In this document: positions 43,479 to 50,368 of the stretch, piece after piece
Layout of the letters: each line of letters begins with the position of its first letter
Numbering within the stretch: position 1 is the stretch's first letter
From: Oscillospiraceae bacterium
GTDB lineage: Bacteria > Bacillota > Clostridia > Oscillospirales > Ruminococcaceae
Reading direction: 5' to 3'
Assembly: GCA_025758045.1 (NCBI GenBank)
Contig: CP107208.1
Span: 2,046,001-2,110,000 of the forward strand
DNA length: 64,000 nt
Position numbers and translations under genes: made by a program
Notes under the pieces: model-generated
The model's input: only the letters and a program-made list of their open reading frames with translations
Databases searched by the model: none
What the model was told of the DNA's origin: nothing

Positions 43479-43714
43479 GGCAATACCGCACAATTCCCGC
43501 CTGACGGCTTAAGCACCGCTCCGGCGGATCTCCGCGCCAAGAGCCGCCGCAAGCGGCGGTTGCGCTCCGAAGCGCCTCGCTGCGGCTCGGTGTGCGGCAC
43601 GGCACCTGCGTTGCCAAAATGCTCGATAATACACAAAGTATTATCTGCGCTTTTGGCTTAGCAGCTGCCGCACCTCGCTCGCCGTATCGGCACTTAGAAT
43701 TATGCGGTATTGCC
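43479..43714 (-). mobile_element. MITE copy B (236 bp, with 64-bp internal insertion)
   Basis: Inverted ends GGCAATACCGCACAATTC and GAATTATGCGGTATTGCC, with target duplication CTTG (43475-43478 and 43715-43718). It shares the core of copies A and C (including the GATAATAC hairpin, reversed relative to A) but has about 64 extra bases near its left end, around 43529-43592, itself rich in GCCGCC/GGCGGC pairing. It lies next to the SDR remnant. Confidence 0.85.
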
Positions 43715-43740
43715 CTTGTATAAAATATGTATCCAAAAAC

Positions 43741-43770
43741 TTGCCATACCTCGTACGGAAGTGTTACAAT
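43741..43770 (+). promoter_or_regulatory. Promoter of the MATE gene
   Basis: TTGCCA (43741-43746), 18-bp spacer, TACAAT (43765-43770), starting 27 bp after MITE copy B. Confidence 0.6.
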
Positions 43771-43818
43771 ACATTTATGTCGCCCGATGGCGATCAGAAG
43801 GAGTGTAGGAAACACAGA

Positions 43819-45174
43819 ATGGAACCCCAAAAGAAAACGACCCTGACCGAGGGCAGTGTAGCAAAAGGCATGCTGCTGTTTGCGCTGCCTATTTTTATCA
43901 GCAACCTTTTCCAACAGCTGTACAATGCAGCCGATTCCCTCATCGTCGGCAACTTCTTGGGCGGCGAGGCCCTGGCCGCTGTCGGCTCCTCCGGCAGTCT
44001 GATCTTTCTCTTGACCGGCTTTGTCAACGGCGTGTCGCTGGGCGCGGGCGTTGTGGTGGCCCGCTACTTTGGTGCCAAGGATTGGCAGCGCATGCGCCGC
44101 ACCATCCACACTACGGTAGCCCTGGGCCTGGCCGCCGGTGCTGTGCTTACGGTGGTGGGTGTGCTGCTTACTCCACAGATCTTGCGTTGGATGGGCACGC
44201 CGGACAACGTACTGGTTAACTCCATCGCCTACTTCCGCATGTACTTTATGGGCAGCATTGCTGTGGTCATGTACAACGTAGGTGCGAGTATTTTGCAGTC
44301 TGTGGGCGACAGCCGCAGCCCTATGCGGTACCTGATCGCGGCCTCCATCATCAATATCGTGCTGGACCTTGTTTTGATCGGCGGTTTCCGCATGGGTGTT
44401 GGCGCAGCGGCATTTGCCACGATTGCCTCCCAGACGGTCAGCGCCGTGCTGGCGTTCTCCAAGCTGATACGCTCCAAAGAAGAATGGGCCGTCCGCCCGC
44501 GGGAAGTCCGCTTTGATGGGCCGTCCCTCAAGGCTGTCATTGTGCAGGGCCTGCCCTCCGGCATCCAGAACTCGGTCATCTCGCTGGCCAATGTCATTGT
44601 GCAGTCCAACATCAACTCCTTTGGTGCCAACGCCATGGCGGGCTGTGGTGCTTATAGTAAGGTGGAGGGCTTTGCCTTCCTGCCGGTGACCTGCTTTGCC
44701 ATGGCGCTGGCAACGTTCGTTAGCCAGAACGTAGGCGCGGGTCAGCCGGACCGCGTGCGCAAGGGCATGAAATTCGGCATCCTCTGCTCCATCGCCATGG
44801 CCGAGGTCGTGGGCGTCTGCATCTATCTGGCGTCCCCCTGGCTCATTGGAGCCTTCAGCAGCGAGCCGGACGTTATCGCTTTCGGCGTCCAGCAGGCCCA
44901 CACGGCGGCGCTGTTCTACTGCCTGCTGGCGTTCAGCCATTGCTGTGCAGGCATCCTGCGCGGCCTGGGCCGCCCGGTGGTGCCCATGATGGTCATGCTG
45001 GCGGTCTGGTGCGTGCTGCGCATCACCTACATTACAATCACGCTGCATTTTATCCATGCCATCGGCGTGGTATTCTGGGCCTACCCCATCACATGGAGCA
45101 TCTCCTCGCTACTCTTCGCGTGGTACATCCGGCACTGCCCCATCCCGCAATTGGGCGGCGGCGCACCGCATTAA
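43819..45174 (+). CDS. MATE-family multidrug/metabolite efflux protein
   Basis: 451 residues and twelve membrane helices in two MatE repeats. It opens EPQKKTTLTEGSVAKGMLLFALPIFISNLFQQLYNAADSLIVGNFLG (in sections), the NorM/DinF-type first helix, and continues with GASILQSVGDSRSPMRYL. It exports drugs or metabolites in exchange for Na+ or H+. ATG 43819 is preferred; an upstream ATG at 43777 would add 14 residues. Its terminator is the left attachment site of the downstream prophage. Confidence 0.92.
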   Translation: MEPQKKTTLTEGSVAKGMLLFALPIFISNLFQQLYNAADSLIVGNFLGGEALAAVGSSGSLIFLLTGFVNGVSLGAGVVVARYFGAKDWQRMRRTIHTTVALGLAAGAVLTVVGVLLTPQILRWMGTPDNVLVNSIAYFRMYFMGSIAVVMYNVGASILQSVGDSRSPMRYLIAASIINIVLDLVLIGGFRMGVGAAAFATIASQTVSAVLAFSKLIRSKEEWAVRPREVRFDGPSLKAVIVQGLPSGIQNSVISLANVIVQSNINSFGANAMAGCGAYSKVEGFAFLPVTCFAMALATFVSQNVGAGQPDRVRKGMKFGILCSIAMAEVVGVCIYLASPWLIGAFSSEPDVIAFGVQQAHTAALFYCLLAFSHCCAGILRGLGRPVVPMMVMLAVWCVLRITYITITLHFIHAIGVVFWAYPITWSISSLLFAWYIRHCPIPQLGGGAPH

Positions 45175-45183
45175 ATTTAGAAA

Positions 45184-45215
45184 ATTCCGTCTGTTTCGGC
45201 AGGCGGATTTTTTGC
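45184..45215 (+). terminator. MATE terminator, overlapping prophage attL
   Basis: CCGTCTG tttcgg CAGGCGG followed by ATTTTTTGC. The distal arm and T-run (45201-45215) are the 15-bp sequence repeated at 54477-54491. Confidence 0.85.
45201..45215. repeat. attL candidate of the filamentous prophage
   Basis: AGGCGGATTTTTTGC, identical over 15 bp to 54477-54491. The flanking bases differ on both sides. The two copies bracket all phage-like genes exactly between the MATE gene and the LytTR regulator gene. Confidence 0.65.
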
Positions 45216-45501
45216 GCTGCCGTCAAGTAGTTACGTAACAATTTGGTAGATTGAACAAGGCGGGAAGTGCTGCTTTGTTGAATATGTAGAGAAAATGGAC
45301 AATTTTCGCATACGCTGCTATGTGTGGCTACACGTTGCGCATCCACGCACAGCAGCTGGGGGCGGCTGGGAAAGACGTTTTTTCAGCCGGTGAGCAGCTT
45401 TTGGGCCACTCCGCTTTGCGGGGTGGCTCATTCTTTTTTGTGTGCTCTCCGTCTGAAAAAACAAAGCAGTGTGAACGTCTGCAATGCAGCCGTTCATTTT
45501 T
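45216..45501. other. Left phage end with large stem-loop
   Basis: No gene. An imperfect hairpin spans 45374-45477: GACGTT/AACGTC at the base, GTTTTTTCAGCCGG (45377-45390) paired with CCGTCTGAAAAAAC (45449-45462) with one mismatch, then GAGCA/TGCTC and an inner GCCACTCCGC ttt GCGGGGTGGC. It could be a phage packaging signal or transposase end structure. A palindromic GTTACGTAAC lies at about 45229. Confidence 0.55.
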
Positions 45502-46575
45502 TTAAATATTAAAGAATCTATAGATTTTCTGGGGATTCTTTAAGGTCAATTTTTGCAATTCTTCTTTGAATAGGTCGCTGCTGCATCTGCCGCCGAACAT
45601 CTCCCGTGGGTAGCCGTTGATGAAGTGCTGGGCCATGGTGGCGTCGTACTGGGTTTTGTTCTTCATGCTTTTTCCCTTGGGAAAGTAGCGGCGCAGCAGC
45701 TTGTTGTTGTTCTCGTTACAACCGCGTTCATGCGGGGCCTGCGGGTGGCAGTAGTAGGTGGTCAGGCCGAGGGCATCCAGTCCTGCTTGGTCGGCAAATT
45801 CGCAGCCGTTGTCGCTCGTCAGGGTTTTGAATATCTGTTTGAAATCTCTGCCCAGCTGGCGCTTTAGCCAGCGCATAGCGCTCACAGTGGAGAGTGCTGT
45901 TTTATCTGCTACCTTTATCACGATTTCCTGCCTTGTCATTCTCTCTGTGAGGACAAGGCAGGATTCTTTTTTGCCTTCGCTGCTGCCGATGATGGAGTCG
46001 ATTTCCCAATGTCCGAAAGTATTCCGTAAGGTTATGTACTTTGGGCGTTGTTCTATGCTGCGGTGCAGTACGTTTTTGCTACGCATGGGCTTTTCTTCCT
46101 CTACTTTTCCTTTGCGCTTCTTCGGGTGGCCTACTGGCAGTTCCTTATAGGTGACTTTGGGAATTAGGCCCTCTTTGATGTAGCGATACAGTGTTTGCTT
46201 GCTGATGGTCAGGCCGTATGTATCCTTTACTTTCTGAATAGCGGCAAAGGGGCTATAACCCATACAGATGCACTCGCCGAGGGCTGCTGCATAGGCGTGG
46301 TTATTACCGAGTTTCAATCCCTTGCTGTGAGCAGTTTTCTGGTAGTTGGCGGTCTGCTGGGCGGCGTAGGCATCATAGACTTTGCTGACTATCCACGTTC
46401 TGTAGTCGAGGTGCTCTACCTGTCCTTTTTTCAGTTCTCTGGTGATGGCAGAACGGCAGCAGCCGATGATGTCAGCGATAGCCTGATGGGTCAGGCCAGC
46501 TTTATGCAGCGCTTCAATTTTTGCACGTTCGTCCTGTGTGAAATGCTTTCCTTTGCGGCGTGGTTCAACTTCCAT
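45502..46575 (-). CDS. IS30-family transposase
   Basis: 357 residues. The N-terminal HTH (KHFTQDERAKIEALHKAGLTHQAIADIIGC in sections) matches the IS30 type. The DDE core is readable: Asp in FGHWEIDSIIGS, Asp in LTSDNGCEFAD, Glu in HERGCNENNNKLLRRYFPKG. The protein looks full-length. I see no obvious pair of terminal inverted repeats tightly flanking the gene. It lies inside the 15-bp repeats that bound the phage, so it may be the phage's integration enzyme or a resident IS. Confidence 0.92.
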   Translation of the reverse strand: MEVEPRRKGKHFTQDERAKIEALHKAGLTHQAIADIIGCCRSAITRELKKGQVEHLDYRTWIVSKVYDAYAAQQTANYQKTAHSKGLKLGNNHAYAAALGECICMGYSPFAAIQKVKDTYGLTISKQTLYRYIKEGLIPKVTYKELPVGHPKKRKGKVEEEKPMRSKNVLHRSIEQRPKYITLRNTFGHWEIDSIIGSSEGKKESCLVLTERMTRQEIVIKVADKTALSTVSAMRWLKRQLGRDFKQIFKTLTSDNGCEFADQAGLDALGLTTYYCHPQAPHERGCNENNNKLLRRYFPKGKSMKNKTQYDATMAQHFINGYPREMFGGRCSSDLFKEELQKLTLKNPQKIYRFFNI

Positions 46576-47104
46576 TTCATTAACATCCTTCCGTTAGCTT
46601 CATGGACATTGTCGCTCGTCAGTCGCAGAAGTAAAGGTCGGGTAGTATTTTTTCGTTCCGCAAATCTCCACCCCTACGGGGTAGTATTTACTCCTCGAAA
46701 AAATCTCCACCCTCTCTTGACTTCTGTTCCTGCCAAGCGTGGCCCTGATAAAAGCTAACGGAACGGAAGGTGTCTATCCTTCGAAATGGATTGCTCGACA
46801 CGGCGGCACAATCCGTACGCCGCCGCGCTCGCAATCCACCGGGTTCGCGTCGCGCCCGGATCGTAGAGGGAAAGTTCCTGTTGTGTGGCTCTTTCTATTA
46901 TTTCTACACCCTGAATCAAGGATGATGTTGAACGCTTTAGAGGATACAGGATACAGGCGGGGGCCTGAAACGAAAGCCCCCGCCCTGCTTCGTGGTGCGT
47001 TCAACATCCCCGCTGCGCGGCGCCTACGGCGTCCTTGATTTCAGGGTGTTTCTTAGGCTCAAAGAGCCACACAGGCTCCAAAACAAAAATTGGAGGTATT
47101 TCAA
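46576..47104. other. Phage non-coding region with tandem repeat and ~200-bp cruciform
   Basis: No credible gene in 529 bp. Two ~40-bp direct repeats sharing GGTAGTATTT and AAATCTCCACCC lie at about 46640-46714. CCTTCCGTTAGCTT (46587-46600) is inverted at about 46754-46772. A tiered inverted repeat spans 46877-47075: TGTGTGGCTCTTT/AAAGAGCCACACA, ACACCCTGAA-CAAGGA/TCCTTG-TTCAGGGTGT, GATGTTGAACGC/GCGTTCAACATC, and an inner GGCGGGGGC/GCCCCCGCC. This may be a single-strand origin, packaging signal or recombination structure. Confidence 0.7.
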
Positions 47105-47329
47105 ATGACTAAGACGTACAAGATGGCAACGAAGAAGCAACAGGTTGCAAAGGACATCGTCAGAGCAGCAAAATTTCTCGGCTTGGGTTTATTCTTCCGA
47201 TGCAATAAGCAGCTTCACCGCGTAGAATTTATGCTTGATGCAAGCCCACGGGAGATGCAGAAAATGGCAGACTTGATGCTCACTTACAAAGAGGAGCGGG
47301 AAGAAATGGCAATGCACATCTACGGCTAA
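47105..47329 (+). CDS. Small basic phage protein
   Basis: A 74-residue basic protein, MTKTYKMATKKQQVAKDIV..., with a short hydrophobic core (AAKFLGLGLFFRC) and a helical, charged C-terminus. TTGGAGGTATTTCAA precedes ATG, a site almost identical to those of the next genes. Family unknown. It may be a host-takeover or regulatory protein of the prophage. Confidence 0.6.
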   Translation: MTKTYKMATKKQQVAKDIVRAAKFLGLGLFFRCNKQLHRVEFMLDASPREMQKMADLMLTYKEEREEMAMHIYG

Positions 47330-47337
47330 GGTTCGAT

Positions 47338-47363
47338 GGCCCCCGAAAGGGGGCTTTTTTATT
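47338..47363 (+). terminator. Terminator between small phage genes
   Basis: GCCCCC gaaa GGGGGC followed by TTTTTTAT. Confidence 0.8.
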
Positions 47364-47390
47364 TTTTACTACATTTTGGAGGTATTTATT

Positions 47391-47660
47391 ATGACTATCA
47401 CTACTGAAATTTCCGTTCGTAACTTTGAGTTCTGGTCTGGCGCTGTTTACCGCCGCAACGTTCTTACAGACGAACAGTGCGACCAGATTGAAGCCATGTT
47501 GGAAGAGTGCTGCGAACAGCCAATTTCCGAGACCGGCCTGAATGACTTCTTCTGGTTTGAAGAAGATACGATTGCAAGCTGGTTGGGATTCGACAGCTTC
47601 GAGGAACTTGAACAGCACAACAAGGAGCTGGAAGAAGAAGAAGAAACTTGCCCATTTTGA
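47391..47660 (+). CDS. Small acidic phage protein
   Basis: 89 residues starting MTITTEISVRNFEFWSGAVY, strongly acidic at the C-terminus (LEQHNKELEEEEETCPF). TTTGGAGGTATTTATT precedes the ATG. DNA-mimic-like acidity suggests an inhibitor role (for example anti-repressor or anti-defence), but this is inference only. Confidence 0.6.
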   Translation: MTITTEISVRNFEFWSGAVYRRNVLTDEQCDQIEAMLEECCEQPISETGLNDFFWFEEDTIASWLGFDSFEELEQHNKELEEEEETCPF

Positions 47661-47675
47661 AAGGAGAGATTGAAA

Positions 47676-47867
47676 TTGTTTGAAAGTTGCAAGGACAGAG
47701 ACGAACTGGTTTGGATGTACATTGGGACAATTGATTCCTGCATCAGATTCTACGAGGTGAAAGCCGATGACCCGAAAGATGGTTTCTTGAAGATGTCAGC
47801 AAAAAAGGCAATGAACCGTATCGTTGAACTCAACGCAGAGTTCGAGAAGCGGCTCAGCGAACTGTAA
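47676..47867 (+). CDS. Small phage protein, TTG start
   Basis: 63 residues starting at TTG 47676, nine bases after AAGGAG. It reads as a helical soluble protein (KDRDELVWMYIGTIDSCIRF, AMNRIVELNAEFEKRLSEL). An alternative TTG at 47670 is too close to the ribosome binding site. Sixteen bases separate it from the upstream gene. Family unknown. Confidence 0.55.
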   Translation: MFESCKDRDELVWMYIGTIDSCIRFYEVKADDPKDGFLKMSAKKAMNRIVELNAEFEKRLSEL

Positions 47868-47917
47868 AATATTAAGCTGTGCTATCAGGCTATACGGGCT
47901 TATGGAGGTATTGAAAA

Positions 47918-48097
47918 ATGGATTTATACGAAGTTGAAGTTTGGAACAAGGTAGACAAGTTTTGGGACAAATATCTCGTCAGAGCATGGTGTGTTACAGA
48001 CGCAAAAACCATGACCAGACGGCGTTTGAATGAGGAAACGGACGAAGGAGCGGACGCATACAACATAGTAACTGTAAATAGAGTTTCACAGGATTAA
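47918..48097 (+). CDS. Small phage protein
   Basis: 59 residues, MDLYEVEVWNKVDKFWDKYL...VTVNRVSQD, too short for many gene finders. ATGGAGGTATTGAAAA precedes ATG, the same box as in the genes at 47105 and 47391, and a strong terminator follows. Soluble; family unknown. Confidence 0.6.
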   Translation: MDLYEVEVWNKVDKFWDKYLVRAWCVTDAKTMTRRRLNEETDEGADAYNIVTVNRVSQD

Positions 48098-48101
48098 CTG
48101 A

Positions 48102-48152
48102 AAAGCACCCTGTATCTGGCAGAAATGCCGGGTACAGGGTGCTTATTTTTGT
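48102..48152 (+). terminator. Terminator after the small plus-strand phage genes
   Basis: A near-perfect stem, AAGCACCCTGTATCTGGCA pairing with its complement around GAAA, followed by ATTTTTG. It ends transcription before the convergent Zot gene. Confidence 0.85.
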
Positions 48153-48245
48153 GAACCCCACGGGCGGGGAATAGTGCGGCAAGGCGCGCGCGGGGCGGGG
48201 GCAATAGCCCCCGCGCCCCTTGCGCGCTTGCCGCCTTGGCCACTT

Positions 48246-49160
48246 TTATTTCTTGACGGTTGTTTGCAATCTGCGTTTAGCTTTGTTGGCCGGCTTACTT
48301 GCGACCTCTAGGCCGAGCGGGCCTGCCGGGGCCTGATTGCTGATGATTTCAGATTCGGGCAGAATATCGCCCTCTTCAAACTTCTTTTGCAAGTTGTCGA
48401 CCACCGCCAACGTGTCATAAGCGTTATAATCCCGGTCGAGGACAAACCACAGACCTTTGCGCAGGGGCTTAATCATCTCGGCGTTAGTGGCGTTCTCCAT
48501 TTCCCACGCGTCATAGCTGGCCCACAGCTGGAAGCGCCAGACTTTATGGCACTGAATCACCGTGTGGGTCACGTCTCGCAGGAGTTTGTCCACATGCTGG
48601 AATCGCTGGGCACTGCCGTAGAAGCTGATGTGGTAATGGCGGCAACACAGCAGCGTATTGAGAAAATAGGCGTTGAAATTGTCCTTGAAGCTGCGGCTGT
48701 TCATCTGCACCGACAGTTCGTCCATTGCCACAATCGTGACCGTCAGGGTGTCGTTTTCGTCATCAATGGCGCTGGTGGTTTTGCTGGCCTTGACCACCTG
48801 GGCCAAGCTGTCCAACTTGGTATAGGGGATTGCAAGGTCGACGTTTGACAGCACGTTGATTTTCTGCATTACAAACTTTTTGCGGCGAGAACACCACACC
48901 GGCTTATCATTGTAGCGATTATACAGGCCGACCACCTTATGCACGAGGGACAGGGTTTTACCGGAGCCGAAGTAGCCGCAGTAGATGTCGAGAGCGCCGA
49001 CCGGGCAGGTGTTCCAGCCCTTATGCCGTATGTAGGCGATCAGGTCCTTGACTGCATGGATGCCGGTTTGCAGAGGGTGAAACACGACCTGCCGAGCAAT
49101 GCGGGAGACACCAAGGACGATAAGGGCAACGACCAGAAAGAGGACTGTGTATCCGTTCAT
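48246..49160 (-). CDS. Zot-like filamentous phage assembly ATPase (pI analogue)
   Basis: 304 residues. The N-terminal membrane helix is at residues ~4-19. The Walker A motif GYFGSGKT is at 62-69 and a Walker B-like VTIVAMDEL at ~141-149. FNAYFLNTLLCCRHYHISFYGSAQRFQHVDKLLRD (in sections) matches the sensor region of Zonular occludens toxin/pI proteins. These energise extrusion of filamentous phage through the membrane. Unlike M13 pI, the membrane helix precedes the ATPase domain. It is the last gene of the late operon. Confidence 0.88.
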   Translation of the reverse strand: MNGYTVLFLVVALIVLGVSRIARQVVFHPLQTGIHAVKDLIAYIRHKGWNTCPVGALDIYCGYFGSGKTLSLVHKVVGLYNRYNDKPVWCSRRKKFVMQKINVLSNVDLAIPYTKLDSLAQVVKASKTTSAIDDENDTLTVTIVAMDELSVQMNSRSFKDNFNAYFLNTLLCCRHYHISFYGSAQRFQHVDKLLRDVTHTVIQCHKVWRFQLWASYDAWEMENATNAEMIKPLRKGLWFVLDRDYNAYDTLAVVDNLQKKFEEGDILPESEIISNQAPAGPLGLEVASKPANKAKRRLQTTVKK

Positions 49161-49336
49161 TAAAATTTACCCCGCGCGAATGTGTGGGTGAAGTCCTTGA
49201 TGATGGAGAACACGAACAGGAACAACGACATAGCCACCAAGATAGCCAGGAGCCACGGAAAGAGTTCAGACAGGTTTTGCGGCGGGGTCGTGGAGATACC
49301 GAAGAAGGTCAAAAGGTCAGCAAACAAAGAAGCCAT
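49160..49336 (-). CDS. Small phage membrane protein
   Basis: 58 residues, MASLFADLLTFFGISTTPPQ..., with one hydrophobic helix (WLLAILVAMSLFLFVFSII) and a basic tail. GAGGTGATAAC precedes ATG. Its TAA overlaps the Zot ATG by one base. Size and place suit a minor virion or assembly component. Confidence 0.65.
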   Translation of the reverse strand: MASLFADLLTFFGISTTPPQNLSELFPWLLAILVAMSLFLFVFSIIKDFTHTFARGKF

Positions 49337-49340
49337 GTTA

Positions 49341-49838
49341 TCACCTCATATCACAGAATGTTTTCAATAGGGAAAGAACAAATGCCATCAATAAGAGCGA
49401 CAATCCGAGAACGCCCAAGGTCTCGCCGGTCGTGTATTCTTCAAAAGGCTTTTGGAACGGGTCGGCATCCTCGGCGGTTTCGGCGGTAGCTTGCTGGGCT
49501 ATGTCGGCCAGCTGGGCAGAGATACCCGAAAGCTGGGCCGTATAGTCAGGCGCGGGCTGTTCCTCGGTCGGTGCTTCGGCGTCGGTTTCGGCATCTGCCG
49601 GGGTCAGGGCATCCGCCAACCGGTCAATGGATTCTTGCAGGGTGTCCAGTTTTGCATAGAGAGCAGGGTCGGCTACCTGCACATAGCTGCTGGTGTCGAT
49701 GCTGGGGGCCTGTTCCTGCTCTTCCTGGGCCGCTTCGTCCGGGGTGTAGTCCTCGGCTTTTGCGTCCAGCGCGACCGCACCAGCGGCCAGCGACAGCAAC
49801 AGGATAATGGCCGCACAGGTTTTAGAGAAGTTGTCCAT
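49341..49838 (-). CDS. Secreted/anchored phage protein with acidic stalk
   Basis: 165 residues from ATG 49838. A signal-peptide-like N-terminus (about 6-24, TCAAIILLLSLAAGAVALDA) is followed by an acidic, Gln/Glu/Ala/Pro-rich extracellular segment with helical repeats. A C-terminal membrane helix (about 143-161, LGVLGLSLLLMAFVLSLL) ends in a short basic tail. This topology matches pIII/pVI-type minor coat proteins. It overlaps the upstream small gene by one base. Confidence 0.65.
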   Translation of the reverse strand: MDNFSKTCAAIILLLSLAAGAVALDAKAEDYTPDEAAQEEQEQAPSIDTSSYVQVADPALYAKLDTLQESIDRLADALTPADAETDAEAPTEEQPAPDYTAQLSGISAQLADIAQQATAETAEDADPFQKPFEEYTTGETLGVLGLSLLLMAFVLSLLKTFCDMR

Positions 49839-49990
49839 CACTTGAGCATACCCCCAATAAAGGCGGCGACGATTGCGCCGATGATAGACCACAGCCAGAT
49901 GTCCCAAAACGACAGCGTAAAGCCGTACACTGTGAAACTCTGGTTGAAGCCGTTCATAATTACGTTCATTACATTGAGAAAACTGCTCAT
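49838..49990 (-). CDS. Small phage membrane protein
   Basis: 50 residues, MSSFLNVMNVIMNGFNQSFT..., with a C-terminal hydrophobic helix (WDIWLWSIIGAIVAAFIGGML). GAGGTGATAAC precedes ATG, as for the 58-residue protein. It is similar in size to pVII/pIX/pVI end-cap proteins. Its TGA overlaps the next ATG. Confidence 0.65.
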   Translation of the reverse strand: MSSFLNVMNVIMNGFNQSFTVYGFTLSFWDIWLWSIIGAIVAAFIGGMLK

Positions 49991-49999
49991 GTTATCACC

Positions 50000-50368
50000 T
50001 CATGTCATACGGCGGTAAAGCGCCAGCACAAAGCCGAACAGGATAGCCAGCGAGAACGCCCACCAGTAAGCCTCCGGCACAAACGACAGCGCTTCTTTGC
50101 AGAATTGCGGGAACTCGTCTTTTAGGTTGTAGTGCAGAGAGCCGTGCACATCGGTCAAGTCGTCTTTTACCTTGTCGACGCCATCTGCAAAGTTATCCGA
50201 AACTTTACCGTTCAGTTCACCAGCATCGCCCAGAAATGTAGAATCAGAGGACGAGTCGGCAGAACTTGCGGACGAATCGGCGGACGTATCGTCGGCAAAG
50301 ACGGCGGGCACGGCGCAAAGTGTAGCGCAGAACACGAAGCACAGCGTAATACAAAGTCTTTTCCACAT
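50000..50368 (-). CDS. Secreted/anchored phage protein
   Basis: 122 residues. A signal peptide (KRLCITLCFVFCATLCAVPAVFA, cleavage after about residue 25) precedes a Ser/Asp-rich segment, a helical domain (VSDNFADGVDKVKDDLTDVH) and a C-terminal membrane helix with RRMT at the end. It overlaps the adhesin stop by one base. Probably a minor coat or assembly protein. Confidence 0.65.
   Translation of the reverse strand: MWKRLCITLCFVFCATLCAVPAVFADDTSADSSASSADSSSDSTFLGDAGELNGKVSDNFADGVDKVKDDLTDVHGSLHYNLKDEFPQFCKEALSFVPEAYWWAFSLAILFGFVLALYRRMT

Noticed and set aside
42598..45057. 819-codon minus-strand ORF covering the cysteine hydrolase, a MITE and the antisense of MATE
   Set aside because: Only the last 190 codons (from ATG 43170) are a recognisable protein. 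The rest runs antisense through MATE and the MITE.
45502..46575. Interpretation of the transposase as an ordinary stand-alone IS
   Set aside because: I could not find matching terminal inverted repeats or a short target duplication close to the gene. Left open rather than annotated as a separate IS.
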